DNA of 64,000 nt from Acidobacteriota bacterium. GTDB lineage: Bacteria > Acidobacteriota > Polarisedimenticolia > J045. The translations under genes were made by a program, and so were the position numbers. The notes beneath the pieces are model-generated. The model saw only the letters and a program-made list of their open reading frames with translations, did not search any database and was not told where the DNA came from. The stretch is taken from the NCBI GenBank assembly GCA_030949985.1, contig JAUZRX010000026.1:22264-86263 (forward strand), in the 5' to 3' direction. Below, one piece after another: positions 7,999-17,247 of this stretch (positions within the stretch are counted from its first letter, which is position 1; each line of letters starts with the position of its first letter).

Positions 7999-9584
7999 GG
8001 CGACGCCTCACCGGCGGCTTCGGCGACCGGACGCAAACTGCCATAGGCGCGGGCGATGTCCACCAGGACGGGCTCGCTGAGCGCCCCGCCGATGATCGAC
8101 AGGCCCACCGGAAGTCCGTGGACACGTCCCATGGGCACGGTGAGATGGGGATACCCGGCGATCGCCGGGTAGCTGGACAGGCCGCCGAGGTAGTGGTCAC
8201 CATCGACCAGGTCGATCTTCCAGGCGGGAGCCGTGGTGGGAGCGACCAGGGCGTCGAGTCGATGCCGGGCGATCAGCCCGTCGATGCCCTCCCGCCGGGT
8301 GGCCCGCCGCACCAGATTCGACGCCTCGATGTAGGTCGGCTCGGTCAGCTCTCCCCTGGCCAGCGCTTTCTCGAAAATCTCCTGACCGAACCAGGGCATC
8401 TCCTCGGCGGCGTGCTTCCGGTTGAAGGCCACCAGGTCCTCGAGCGTGAGGGCCGCCAGGCGCGGGTCGGGAAGCGTCGCGAGGTAGGCGTCGAGGTCGT
8501 GATGGAACTCGTAGAGCAGGACCTCGTAGGAGGCCTCGGCGAAACCCTCGGGAGGCTCGAAGCCGAGCCCATCCACGATCTCGGCGCCCGCGGCGCGCAG
8601 ATCTTCCAGGGCCTGCTCGAAAAGCCGGTCCACCCGGTCGTGGTAGCCGGTCGCCGAACGCAACACCCCGATTCGCCGGCCGACCAGCGAACCCGGGGCG
8701 GCTCCCCGGACCAGCCGCCAGCCGCGAGCCTGCTCCGCGAGGGCTGTGACCGGATCGTGGGGATCGGCGCCGATCATCGCCTCGAGCAGCAGGGCCGCGT
8801 CCTCAACGGTGCGTGCCATGGGCCCGGCCGTATCCTGGCTGTGCGAGATGGGGACGATGCCCCGCCGACTGACCAGCCCCACGGTGGGCTTGATCCCCAC
8901 CACGCCATTGACCGACGCGGGGCAGACCACCGACCCATCGGTCTCGGTCCCCACCGCCAGCGGAACCATGCCGGCGGCGACGGCCGCCGCGGAGCCCGAA
9001 CTCGACCCGCAAGGCGAGCGGGTCGGATCGTGGGGATTGCGGGTCTGCCCGCCCACGGCGCTCCAGCCACTCGACGATCGCTCCGAACGGAAGTTGGCCC
9101 ACTCGCTGAGATTGGTCTTGCCCAGGATCACCAACCCGGCCTCCCGCAGGCGGGCCACCAGGGGCGCGTCGCGGCCCGTGACGTTCTCGCGCAAGGCCAG
9201 GGATCCCGCCGTGGTCGGCAGGGGACCCGCGCTTTCGATGTTGTCCTTGAGCAGTACGGGAATACCGTGGAGCGGACCCCGCACACGGCCGTCGCGCCGC
9301 TCCGCGTCGAGGACGCGAGCCTGCTCGAGGGCACCGGGATCGGTGGCGATGACCGCGTGCACTTCGCCGTCGAGCGCCTCGATGCGGGCCAGGCACGCGG
9401 CGACGATTTGCTCGGAGGTGACCTCGCCCCGCTCCAGCATGGCGGCCCACTGCGTGGCACTGCGGGCCGCCGGCGGAAGGGCGTCACGCCCCGCGGACTC
9501 GACGTGGTCCGTCCCGGCGCAGCCGAGGGTCAGAAGAAGGCCGAAAGCGACTTCTAGGAGCAACAGCGGGGGCGACAGGCGCAT
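7995..9584 (-). CDS. Amidase-signature family amidase, predicted lipoprotein
   Basis: A 529-residue enzyme of the amidase-signature (AS) family, which cleaves amides through a Ser-cisSer-Lys triad. Visible elements: LHGIPVLLKDNI with the catalytic Lys, the Gly/Ser stretch CGSSSGSAAAVAAG with the bridging Ser, and TETDGSVVCPAS with the nucleophile Ser. A lipoprotein signal ends at LLLTLGC (residues 16-22), so it is likely anchored in the outer or inner membrane facing the periplasm. That is unlike GatA, which is cytoplasmic, so I do not call it GatA. Substrate unknown; exported AS amidases act on peptides or small amides. SD CGGAGG lies 7 bases before the ATG, preceded by an extended -10. Confidence 0.88.
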   Translation of the reverse strand: MRLSPPLLLLEVAFGLLLTLGCAGTDHVESAGRDALPPAARSATQWAAMLERGEVTSEQIVAACLARIEALDGEVHAVIATDPGALEQARVLDAERRDGRVRGPLHGIPVLLKDNIESAGPLPTTAGSLALRENVTGRDAPLVARLREAGLVILGKTNLSEWANFRSERSSSGWSAVGGQTRNPHDPTRSPCGSSSGSAAAVAAGMVPLAVGTETDGSVVCPASVNGVVGIKPTVGLVSRRGIVPISHSQDTAGPMARTVEDAALLLEAMIGADPHDPVTALAEQARGWRLVRGAAPGSLVGRRIGVLRSATGYHDRVDRLFEQALEDLRAAGAEIVDGLGFEPPEGFAEASYEVLLYEFHHDLDAYLATLPDPRLAALTLEDLVAFNRKHAAEEMPWFGQEIFEKALARGELTEPTYIEASNLVRRATRREGIDGLIARHRLDALVAPTTAPAWKIDLVDGDHYLGGLSSYPAIAGYPHLTVPMGRVHGLPVGLSIIGGALSEPVLVDIARAYGSLRPVAEAAGEASP

Positions 9585-9602
9585 GGCGTATCCTCCGGGC
9601 CG

Positions 9603-9611
9603 AGCATAGCA
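9603..9611 (-). promoter_or_regulatory. Extended -10 promoter element of the amidase operon
   Basis: On the minus strand the bases read TGCTATGCT, an extended -10 (TGN plus a TATAAT-like hexamer matching 4 of 6). The predicted start site would be about 12 bases before the amidase ATG, leaving room for the GGAGG site. No good -35 is seen, as is usual for extended -10 promoters. Confidence 0.45.
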
Positions 9612-9635
9612 GCCCGCCCCGGCAGGCAGTGGCCC

Positions 9636-11186
9636 TCACCGGCGGCGCCAGGCCAGCCACGCCGCGAAAACCCGCCGCAGGCGCGGCGTCAGGCGGGTGC
9701 GGTTCCAGGCGTCCCCCACCCGGCGCAGCACCTCGCCCTGGGTGGGGTAGGGGTGAATCGAGCGGGAGAGGGTCGCCAGACCGGCACCGGCATGCAGCGC
9801 GACACTGATCCCCGAGATCAGCTCTCCGGCCCGCGCCGCCACGATCGTCGCACCGAGGATGCGATCGCTTCCTCCGCGGTGATGGACCTTGACGAAGCCT
9901 TCCGTCTCCCCGTCGAGCACCGCGCGGTCCACGTCGGCCATCGGCACCCGGACGGTCCTCACCGGCTCCCCACGCTCCCGCGCCTGCTCGGCGGTGAGTC
10001 CCACGTGAGCCAACTCCGGGGAAGTGTAGGTGCACCAGGGCATGACCAGCGCGCTGGCTTTCTCCCGACCGGCGAACAGGGCATTGCGTACCACGATGCG
10101 GGCCATGGCATCCGCCGCATGGGTGAACCTGTAGCGCGAGCAGATGTCGCCGGCGGCGAAAATCGCCCGGTTGCTGGTGCGCAGCCGGTCGTCGACGACC
10201 ACTCCTTGCGGTCCGGATTCGACTCCCGCCGCCTCGAGGCCCAGGCCCTCCACACGGGGCACACGGCCCACCGCGACGAAAATCCGATCCACTTCCACCT
10301 CACAGGAGCGGCCATGGCTCCGCACTGTCAAACGGGGTCCACCGGAGCCGGAGACGACCGCCAGGTCCTTCCCGCAGCAAAGCAGGCGAACGCCATCCCT
10401 CTCCATGGCCGCCTGCACCCACGCGGCCGCCTCGCGATCTTCCCGGGGCAAGATCCCGTGGCCGGTCTCCACCAGCACCACCTCGCTGCCCAGCCGCGCG
10501 AAGGCCTGGGCCATCTCGCAGCCGACGGGACCCGCTCCGATGACGCCCAACCGGCGGGGCCGCTCGGTCAGCGAGAAGAGGGTCTCGTAGGTCAGGTAGC
10601 CCGCCGACTCGAGACCCGGTATCGACGGAACGGCGGCGCGGGCACCGGTGGCGATGACCGCCCGCGCAAAATCCAGCCGCGTGCCGTCCACCTCGACTCG
10701 CCGCGGCCCGACGAAGCGCCCCTCGCCGAAGAAGACATCGATGCCCAGTTCACGGAATCGCTCGGCGCCGTCGTGAGGCGCGAGCCGGGCTCGCAAGCGC
10801 CGCATGCGCTCCATCACCGCGCCGAAGTCCACCTCTCCGGCCACCGCGTCCGGCAAGCCGAAACGGGACGCCCGCCGCGCCGCCGCGACCGCGCGAGCGC
10901 TGCGGATCATCGCCTTGGAAGGCACGCAACCCACGTTCAGGCAGTCGCCACCGAGCCACTTGCGCTCGACCAGGGCGACCCGCGCGCCCAGGCCGGCGGC
11001 GGCCGCCGCAGTGACCAGGCCCGCGGTACCCCCACCAAGCACCACCAGGTTGTACCGGCCACGGGGCTCGGGATGGACCCATCCCGGCGGGCGAACGCTG
11101 TGGGCCAGGGCCAGGTTGTGCTGATCGAGGGGCTCGAACGCGGCCATGCCGGCGGGGGTCGCCGGGTCATCGGAGGACAGGGACAT
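9636..11186 (-). CDS. FAD-dependent pyridine nucleotide-disulfide oxidoreductase (mercuric-reductase-like)
   Basis: A 516-residue class I flavoprotein. Domains in order: FAD-binding GGGTAGL near residue 52, the redox-active disulfide in GGDCLNVGCVPSKA near 79-92, NAD(P)-binding GAGPVGCE, second FAD motif AAGDIC, and a dimerisation domain carrying IHPYPT. Closest general type is MerA/LpdA-like reductases. However, it has no N-terminal mercury-binding domain and no C-terminal vicinal Cys pair, so genuine mercuric reductase activity is doubtful. A role reducing another disulfide or low-molecular-weight thiol is more likely. The N-terminal 40 residues form an extension before the Rossmann fold. 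It is divergent from the efflux operon. The start follows GGTGG. Confidence 0.82.
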   Translation of the reverse strand: MSLSSDDPATPAGMAAFEPLDQHNLALAHSVRPPGWVHPEPRGRYNLVVLGGGTAGLVTAAAAAGLGARVALVERKWLGGDCLNVGCVPSKAMIRSARAVAAARRASRFGLPDAVAGEVDFGAVMERMRRLRARLAPHDGAERFRELGIDVFFGEGRFVGPRRVEVDGTRLDFARAVIATGARAAVPSIPGLESAGYLTYETLFSLTERPRRLGVIGAGPVGCEMAQAFARLGSEVVLVETGHGILPREDREAAAWVQAAMERDGVRLLCCGKDLAVVSGSGGPRLTVRSHGRSCEVEVDRIFVAVGRVPRVEGLGLEAAGVESGPQGVVVDDRLRTSNRAIFAAGDICSRYRFTHAADAMARIVVRNALFAGREKASALVMPWCTYTSPELAHVGLTAEQARERGEPVRTVRVPMADVDRAVLDGETEGFVKVHHRGGSDRILGATIVAARAGELISGISVALHAGAGLATLSRSIHPYPTQGEVLRRVGDAWNRTRLTPRLRRVFAAWLAWRRR

Positions 11187-11330
11187 GGGGGTACCACCTT
11201 TCGGGTCGACTCCGCTCGCGGCGGAAAGACCTACGATTCCGCGCGCCGCCCGCAGGTTTCCCGCCCGGCGACCGCTGGTCCCGGCTTACCGCCCTCTCGT
11301 GCGCGGCTCGTCGCCCACCCGCGGACCGCG

Positions 11331-11339
11331 TGCTATGTT
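11331..11339 (+). promoter_or_regulatory. Extended -10 element of the RND efflux operon
   Basis: TGCTATGTT: a TGN extension plus TATGTT, about 25 bases before the tolC-type start codon. No convincing -35. The 177-base divergent spacer between the flavoprotein and the efflux genes holds no clear operator that I can see. Confidence 0.4.
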
Positions 11340-11363
11340 GCGGGCCTCCCGGGGATGGCCAAG

Positions 11364-12758
11364 ATGCAAATCCGCTCCTGCTTGCTGCTCGTCGCCTCGC
11401 TGGCGGTTGCGGCACCGGCCGACGGCACCGACGGCAGCCGGCCCCCTTCCACTCTCGACGGTCGCCAGGCCGTGGCCCTGGCCCTGGCGAACCATCCGCG
11501 GCTGCGGGGCCAGCGAGAGCGCCTGGCCGAGTTTCGGGCCCTGCGGGGCCAGGCTCTCTCCCGCGCCCTGCCCCAGGTCGACGCGGGCCTGTCCACCGTG
11601 CGCAGCCGGGATCCGGGCCTGCTCAACTCGCCGAACTTTTCTTCCCTCGCCGACGGCGGCGACGGCCTGCCCGGCTTCGACGCCTCGTTCCTCCGGCCGA
11701 TCCCCGTCACGCTCTACGACTACCGCCTCAACGTGGAGCAGACGATCTACGCCTTCGGACGCATCAGCGCCGCCGTGCGGGCCGCCGCAACCCGCGAGGA
11801 GCAGATTCGGCTGGAGATCCGCGCCGCCGAAATCGAGACCGCCCGGCAGGTGGTCACCGCCCTCTACGACCTGGCGCTGGCCGAAGCCCGCCTCGAGGTG
11901 CTGGCCGCCGAGCGCGCGGCGCGGGAAAAGCAAGTCGAACAGGCCGAGGACTTCCTCGACATCGGCACGGGCACGCGCCTGTCCCTGCTTCAGGCCCGCT
12001 CGGCCCTGGCCGCCCTGCGTCCCCGGGAAATCGCGGCCCGCGGCGAAGTGGACACGGCCCGGGTGCGACTCAACGAGGCCCTCGGACGCGGCGCCCTGGA
12101 ACCTGTCGAGACCACCGGGAGAGAACTCAGCGACGCGCGACTCCCGGAACTGCCGCCCCTGGACGCACTGCTGGCGGCGGCGGCCCGGCGACCGGATCTC
12201 GCCGCCCTGCAGACCGAGCGGAAAGCCCTGGACCACGAACACCAGGTCTGGCGCGCCGGCCTGCTGCCCGACCTGAAGTTCAGCGGCTCGTGGGGCATCA
12301 GCACCATCTTCACCGAAGAACTGCTCAACGCGGACTTCTCCAGTTGGAACGCGGGCGTCTTCTTCGAGTGGACCCTCTTCGACGGCCGCCAGACCCGCTA
12401 CAAGCTGGCGGAGCTGCGGTCCCGGAAGCGACAAAACGAGTGGAGCGAAAAGACACGTCTCGGCGAGATCGAGCGCGACCTGGCCCGGGCGGCGGCGGAG
12501 TACCGGCGGGCCCGCATGGCGGCCGACGCGGCCCTGGACTCGGTGGCACTCGCCGAGGAGACCCTCCGGGTGGCCCAGGCCAACCACGCGTGGGGAGCCG
12601 CCACCACCCTCGACCTGCTGCTCGGGCACCAGGGCCTGCGCGCCGCCCGTTTCGAGCAGTTGACGGCGGTGCACGACGCCCTGGTCGCCCTGGCCGATGT
12701 TCACGCCATGGTGGGCCGACTGCCCTTCCAGCCCCTGCTCGAGGAGGCGTCCCGATGA
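11364..12758 (+). CDS. TolC-family outer membrane efflux protein
   Basis: About 464 residues with a signal peptide (SCLLLVASLAVAAPADG). The mature part holds two long amphipathic helical regions (rich in E-A-R-L repeats) alternating with short beta segments such as YDYRLNVEQTIYAFGR and WNAGVFFEWTLFDGRQ. This is the tandem-repeat layout of TolC/OMF channels that form a trimeric outer membrane barrel and periplasmic tunnel. First gene of a three-gene operon; its stop overlaps the next ATG (ATGA). An ATG three codons upstream (11355) is an alternative start. The later one has GGGGATGG at better spacing. Confidence 0.88.
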   Translation: MQIRSCLLLVASLAVAAPADGTDGSRPPSTLDGRQAVALALANHPRLRGQRERLAEFRALRGQALSRALPQVDAGLSTVRSRDPGLLNSPNFSSLADGGDGLPGFDASFLRPIPVTLYDYRLNVEQTIYAFGRISAAVRAAATREEQIRLEIRAAEIETARQVVTALYDLALAEARLEVLAAERAAREKQVEQAEDFLDIGTGTRLSLLQARSALAALRPREIAARGEVDTARVRLNEALGRGALEPVETTGRELSDARLPELPPLDALLAAAARRPDLAALQTERKALDHEHQVWRAGLLPDLKFSGSWGISTIFTEELLNADFSSWNAGVFFEWTLFDGRQTRYKLAELRSRKRQNEWSEKTRLGEIERDLARAAAEYRRARMAADAALDSVALAEETLRVAQANHAWGAATTLDLLLGHQGLRAARFEQLTAVHDALVALADVHAMVGRLPFQPLLEEASR

Positions 12759-13828
12759 AAACCGCCCTCGCTGCCGGCGCCCTGCTCGCGTTGTCCGTGC
12801 TGGCCGCCTGTCCCTCCTCACCCGAATCCGCCACGGCGGCCGCGCCCCTGCCGGCGCCGAAGACCGCCGATCACCGGGACACGCGCATCCGTGTCCGCAC
12901 CCTCACCCTGGCCCCCGCGCCTTTCGAAGAGTTCCTCGACGTCAGCGGCACCCTCGAGCCGGTCAAGGACGCCCTGGTGGCTTCGGAGATGGGTGGCCTG
13001 GTGCGGGAAGTGCTCTTCGAAAAGGGCCAGGCGGTACGCGAGGGCCAGGTCCTGGCCAGGGTGGGCGACGACCTGGCCGAGGCGCGCCTGGACCAGGCCC
13101 GGGCCGACCTGATGGCCGCCGAGGCCAACTACCAGAAGACCAGCCGGCTCTTCGAGCGCCAGGCGGTCCCCCAGCAGGACCTGGTGGCGGCGACTTCCCG
13201 GCGCGACCGGGCGCAGGCCGTGGTGCGGGAGATGGAAATACGTCTCGAGCGGGCGGTGATCCGCTCACCCCTGGACGGTATCGCGGCCGACCGCCGGGTG
13301 GATCCCGGCGAGGTCATCGCCCCGTCCACGCCGATCGCCCTCGTCCAGCGCCTCGACCCGCTGAAGGTCGCCTGCCGGGTTCCGGACACGGAGATCGGCT
13401 GGCTGCGCCGCGGAACCCCCGCCCGGGTGACCATGGACGCCTGGCCCGACCAGGTGCTCGAGGCGCGAGTCGGCTACGTGGCAGAGTCGGCCGGCGCCGA
13501 GCCGCGCTCCTTTCTCGTCGAGGTGGAACTGCCCAACCCGGGGCGACGCATGATCCCCGGCCTGGTGGCACGGGTGCAGTTGCTGCGGCGTCGGCTGGAA
13601 CAGGCCCTGGTGATCCCCATCGACGCGCTGGTGACCACCGACACGGGCCACGTCGCCTACGTGGTCGAACAGTGTCGGGCACGGCGGATTCCGGTGGCGA
13701 TGCGAGCCGTGGCGGGCGACCGGGTGCTGGTCGACGGCGGCGGACTGGACTTCGGCATGCGCCTGGTGGTCGACGGCCAGCGGGATCTCGGACCCGGCCG
13801 GGAAGTCATCGCGGAGGGCTGCGAGTGA
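12755..13828 (+). CDS. RND efflux periplasmic adaptor subunit (membrane fusion protein)
   Basis: A 357-residue protein with a lipoprotein signal ending LSVLAAC (Cys near residue 16), so it is lipid-anchored in the inner membrane. Typical adaptor order follows: a beta-barrel strand region, the biotinyl-lipoyl half-motif VREVLFEKGQAVREGQ, a coiled-coil hairpin (about residues 105-165), the second lipoyl half RSPLDGIAADRRVDPGE, then beta-barrel and membrane-proximal domains. It bridges the RND pump and the TolC-like channel encoded on either side. It overlaps both neighbours by 4 bases, so all three are made together. Substrate cannot be inferred. Confidence 0.9.
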   Translation: MKTALAAGALLALSVLAACPSSPESATAAAPLPAPKTADHRDTRIRVRTLTLAPAPFEEFLDVSGTLEPVKDALVASEMGGLVREVLFEKGQAVREGQVLARVGDDLAEARLDQARADLMAAEANYQKTSRLFERQAVPQQDLVAATSRRDRAQAVVREMEIRLERAVIRSPLDGIAADRRVDPGEVIAPSTPIALVQRLDPLKVACRVPDTEIGWLRRGTPARVTMDAWPDQVLEARVGYVAESAGAEPRSFLVEVELPNPGRRMIPGLVARVQLLRRRLEQALVIPIDALVTTDTGHVAYVVEQCRARRIPVAMRAVAGDRVLVDGGGLDFGMRLVVDGQRDLGPGREVIAEGCE

Positions 13829-16800
13829 GCGGCCTGACCGCACTGGCTCTCAAGCGCCCCCTGACGATCTACGTGCTGATGGCCATCGTGGTTCTGGCCG
13901 GGCTGTCGACCTACATCGCCCTGCCCCGCGAGTCCTTCCCCGAAATCAAGATCCCGCTGATCCTGGTCAGCACCTCCTATCCCGGCACGGCCCCTTCCGA
14001 CATGGAAAGCCAGGTCACCCGCAAGATCGAGCTGGAACTCAAGGGGCTGTCGGGACTCAAGGAGCTGCGCTCCACCTCCTACGACGGCAACTCGGTGATC
14101 GAGGTCGAATTCAACCCGGAGGTCGATCTGGACACCGCCCTGCAGAAGGTGCGTGAAGGCGTCGACCGGGCCCGGCCCGAGCTGCCCGAAGAGGTGGACG
14201 ACCCGACCCTCACCGATATCGACTTCTCCCGGACACCGATCATGATCGTCACCCTGGCGGGCGATTTCGGCATCGATCGCCTCAAGCAGATCGCCGACGA
14301 TCTGAAGGACGAACTCGAGGCGATCGCCGGGGTCAACCTGGTGCGGATCGTGGGCGGCCGGGACCGGGAAGTGCACGTCTTCGCCGATCCCCAGCGCCTG
14401 GCGGCCTACGGCCTGGGCCTGACCGACCTGGTGGAGACCATCGCCCGGGAGCACCTGACCGTGCCCGGCGGCGACGTGGACCTGGGGCGGCTGAACTTCC
14501 TGGTGCGCATTCCCGCCGAGGTGCAGCGCCCGGAAGACATCGGCGCCTTCGTCATCAGTGTCCAGGGCGGGCAGACGATCCGCGTGCGGGACGTGGCCCA
14601 GGTGCTCTACGGCTTCGAAGAGGAGACGACCCGGGCCCGGCTCAACGGTCGGGCGGCCATCTCGATGACCGTGGAGAAGCGTACCGGGGCGAACATCATC
14701 GAAGTCGCCCGCAGGGTGCGCGAGCGGGTCGACGCCCTGCGCCGAACCCTGCCCGCCAGCGCCGAAGTCGAAGTGGTGGCCGACCAGTCGGAAGACATCG
14801 AGGCGATGGTGCGGGAACTCGAGAACAACGTGCTCTCGGGCCTGGCGCTGGTACTGGCCGTGCTCTTCGTGGCCATGGGCTGGCGCCCGGCGGTGATCGT
14901 CGCGGCGGCCATTCCCTTCTCGATGCTGATCTCCTTCCTGGTCATCGCCGGACTGGGCTACACCCTCAACATGGTCGTGCTCTTCTCGATGGTGCTGGTG
15001 CTGGGCATGCTGGTGGACAACGCGGTGGTCACCGTGGAGAACATCTACCGCCACCGGGAGTTGGGCGACTCGGCCCTCGACGCCGCGCGGGCGGGCACCT
15101 CCGAGGTGACGATGCCGATCATCGCCTCGACAGCCACCACTCTCTGCGCCTTCGCACCGATGCTGGTCTGGCCGGGCATCATCGGCGAGTTCATGAAGTA
15201 CCTGCCGGTGACCCTGATCATCGGCCTGTCGTCGAGCCTCTTCGTCGCCCTGGTCTTCAACCCGACCATCGCCCGGGGACTGCTGACCGCCCCGCGATCG
15301 TCGGGCAAGAGCGCGCCGTCGCCGGGTCGGGGCCTGGCGCTCTATCGCCGGGCGCTCGTCACCGCTCTCGACCCCGGGCCGGAAGTCCGCTTCTTCTTCC
15401 TCCGCAACTGGCTGTTGCTGGGGGTCTTCTTCGCGGGTCTCGCCGCATCCACAGCGCTGCTGCTGGCGGCCATGCTGCTGGGCTTCGAGCCTCCGGCCGC
15501 CCTGATCGTCGTCCCCGCCGCCGTGGCGGCTGGCGCGTTCGCGCTCCAGGGTCTCGCCTGGCTGTTCTCGCTCCCCGCCCCGTTCTTCGGCCGCCGCACC
15601 TGGATCACCGACAACCGGGCCCGGGTGCTCTATTCCATGGGCCTGCTGCTGGTGGGGACGATCCTCGCCTACGGCGAACTGGGATCGGGAACCGAACTGT
15701 TCCCGGACCCCGAACCCCGCGCGATCTGGATCGACTTCGAGTTCCCCCCCGGCACCAACCTCGAGGCCCAGGACGCCCTGGTACGCCGCGTGGAAGCCCT
15801 GACCGCCGATACGGCCGACCTGGACGACATGGTGACCAACGTGGGCTCGACCGGGATCGCCCTCGAGCCGGGTACGGGAGGCGGCGCCTCGAACCTCAGC
15901 CGCATTTCCCTGAACCTGCTCAAGTACCACGAGCGCCGCCAGAGTTCCCTGCTCACCCTCGAGCAGGTCCGCAGGACAGTCGCCGGATGGACCGGCGCCC
16001 GCATCACCATCGACCGGCCCCAGGAAGGCCCACCGACGGGCAAACCCGTCGAACTGCGACTGATCGGCGAGGACTACGAAGCCCTGGCCGACCTGGCCGA
16101 CCGGCTGAGGGATCGACTCGAAACCCTGCCGGGCCTGTACAACGTGGACCACGACTTCGACCCGGGCTATCCCGAGTTGCAGATTCACGTGGACCGGGAA
16201 GAGGCCGTTCGGGCGGGAACCCATACCCAGGAGGTGGCACTGGCGATCCGCACGGCCCTGGCCGGCACCGAGGTGGCCAAGTTCCGCACCGGCGAGGACG
16301 AGTACAAGATCACCGTGCGCTTTCCGCCTTCCCGGCGGCGCAGCGCCGACCCCATCGCGGATCTCGCGGTGATCGATGAGCAGGGCAAAGTGATCCCCCT
16401 GCGCAGCCTGGTGCGGGTGGAGGCCACCGCGGGTCCCGCCGCGATTCGCCGCGTCGATCTCAAGCGGGTCATCACCCTCGAGGCGGACGTGGATCACGCT
16501 GCGGGCTACCGCGATCCGGATCTCCGCCGGCAGGTCGCCGAGGTGATCGAAACGATGGAAGTTCCCCAGGGGGTGCGCTGGGAATTCGCCGGCTCGAACC
16601 AGGAAGAAGAAGAATCGAAGACATTCCTCTCCCGGGCCTTCGTCGTCGCCCTGCTGCTGATCGGCCTGATTCTCGTCACCGAGTTCGATTCCCTGGTCAC
16701 CCCCCTGACGATCCTGGTCTCGGTGATGCTCAGCCTGATCGGCGTCCTCTGGGGCCTGATCGTGACGGGCATGCCCTTCGGCATCATCATGACCGGCATC

Positions 16801-17172
16801 GGAGTGATCTCCCTGGCGGGGATCGTGGTCAACAACGCCATCGTTCTCTGCGACTTCATCTTCCAGCAACGCCGGCAGGGCGCCGGCCGCCGCGAGGCGA
16901 TCGTGGCGGCGGGGCTGACCCGCCTGCGGCCGGTTCTGCTGACGGCGGTCACCACCATCCTGGGCCTGATTCCCCTGACCACGGGGATCAATTTCGACTT
17001 CTTCAGCGGCGAACTGCTGCTGGGCGGCGAATCCTCCGACTGGTGGGGACCGATGGGGGTCGCGGTGATCTTCGGCCTGGCGGCGGCGACCGTCCTGACC
17101 CTGATCGTCGTCCCGGTGACCTACGACGTGCTGGCCGGGGCGGTGGAGTCCCGCCGACCCCGCCGCCCCTGA
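13825..17172 (+). CDS. RND-family efflux transporter permease
   Basis: A 1115-residue inner-membrane pump of the AcrB/MexF size class. It opens with the cytoplasmic start and TM1 (LKRPLTIYVLMAIVVLAGL) then PRESFPEIKIP, typical of the family. Two large periplasmic loops separate TM1/TM2 and TM7/TM8. The proton-relay region in TM4 reads GMLVDNAVVTVENIYRH, keeping one key Asp while the second position is Asn. The insert between the halves (about residues 485-600) holds extra hydrophobic segments, making the protein longer than AcrB (1049). The GTG start overlaps the adaptor stop (GTGA). It works with the adaptor and TolC-like channel to expel a compound that is not identifiable here. Confidence 0.9.
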   Translation: MSGLTALALKRPLTIYVLMAIVVLAGLSTYIALPRESFPEIKIPLILVSTSYPGTAPSDMESQVTRKIELELKGLSGLKELRSTSYDGNSVIEVEFNPEVDLDTALQKVREGVDRARPELPEEVDDPTLTDIDFSRTPIMIVTLAGDFGIDRLKQIADDLKDELEAIAGVNLVRIVGGRDREVHVFADPQRLAAYGLGLTDLVETIAREHLTVPGGDVDLGRLNFLVRIPAEVQRPEDIGAFVISVQGGQTIRVRDVAQVLYGFEEETTRARLNGRAAISMTVEKRTGANIIEVARRVRERVDALRRTLPASAEVEVVADQSEDIEAMVRELENNVLSGLALVLAVLFVAMGWRPAVIVAAAIPFSMLISFLVIAGLGYTLNMVVLFSMVLVLGMLVDNAVVTVENIYRHRELGDSALDAARAGTSEVTMPIIASTATTLCAFAPMLVWPGIIGEFMKYLPVTLIIGLSSSLFVALVFNPTIARGLLTAPRSSGKSAPSPGRGLALYRRALVTALDPGPEVRFFFLRNWLLLGVFFAGLAASTALLLAAMLLGFEPPAALIVVPAAVAAGAFALQGLAWLFSLPAPFFGRRTWITDNRARVLYSMGLLLVGTILAYGELGSGTELFPDPEPRAIWIDFEFPPGTNLEAQDALVRRVEALTADTADLDDMVTNVGSTGIALEPGTGGGASNLSRISLNLLKYHERRQSSLLTLEQVRRTVAGWTGARITIDRPQEGPPTGKPVELRLIGEDYEALADLADRLRDRLETLPGLYNVDHDFDPGYPELQIHVDREEAVRAGTHTQEVALAIRTALAGTEVAKFRTGEDEYKITVRFPPSRRRSADPIADLAVIDEQGKVIPLRSLVRVEATAGPAAIRRVDLKRVITLEADVDHAAGYRDPDLRRQVAEVIETMEVPQGVRWEFAGSNQEEEESKTFLSRAFVVALLLIGLILVTEFDSLVTPLTILVSVMLSLIGVLWGLIVTGMPFGIIMTGIGVISLAGIVVNNAIVLCDFIFQQRRQGAGRREAIVAAGLTRLRPVLLTAVTTILGLIPLTTGINFDFFSGELLLGGESSDWWGPMGVAVIFGLAAATVLTLIVVPVTYDVLAGAVESRRPRRP

Positions 17173-17184
17173 GTTGGCAACAAC

Positions 17185-17212
17185 GCCGGAGCGGGAGACA
17201 ATGCGCTCCGGC
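17185..17212 (+). terminator. Hairpin downstream of the efflux operon
   Basis: A perfect 9-bp inverted repeat GCCGGAGCG / CGCTCCGGC with a 10-base loop lies 12 bases after the RND stop. No T-tract follows, so it may be a weak intrinsic terminator or an mRNA-stabilising stem. Confidence 0.45.
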
Positions 17213-17247
17213 AGGGGCCACGCGCCCCGTTTCCAAGGAGGCGCCCG

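Noticed and set aside
7995..9584. GatA subunit of GatCAB, which would conflict with the GatDE finding
   Set aside because: It has a lipoprotein signal and is coupled to a DUF4126 membrane protein, not to gatB or gatC. It is a different amidase-signature enzyme.
9636..11186. Mercuric reductase merA
   Set aside because: The redox disulfide is present but the mercury-binding N-terminal domain and C-terminal Cys pair are missing, and no other mer genes are nearby.
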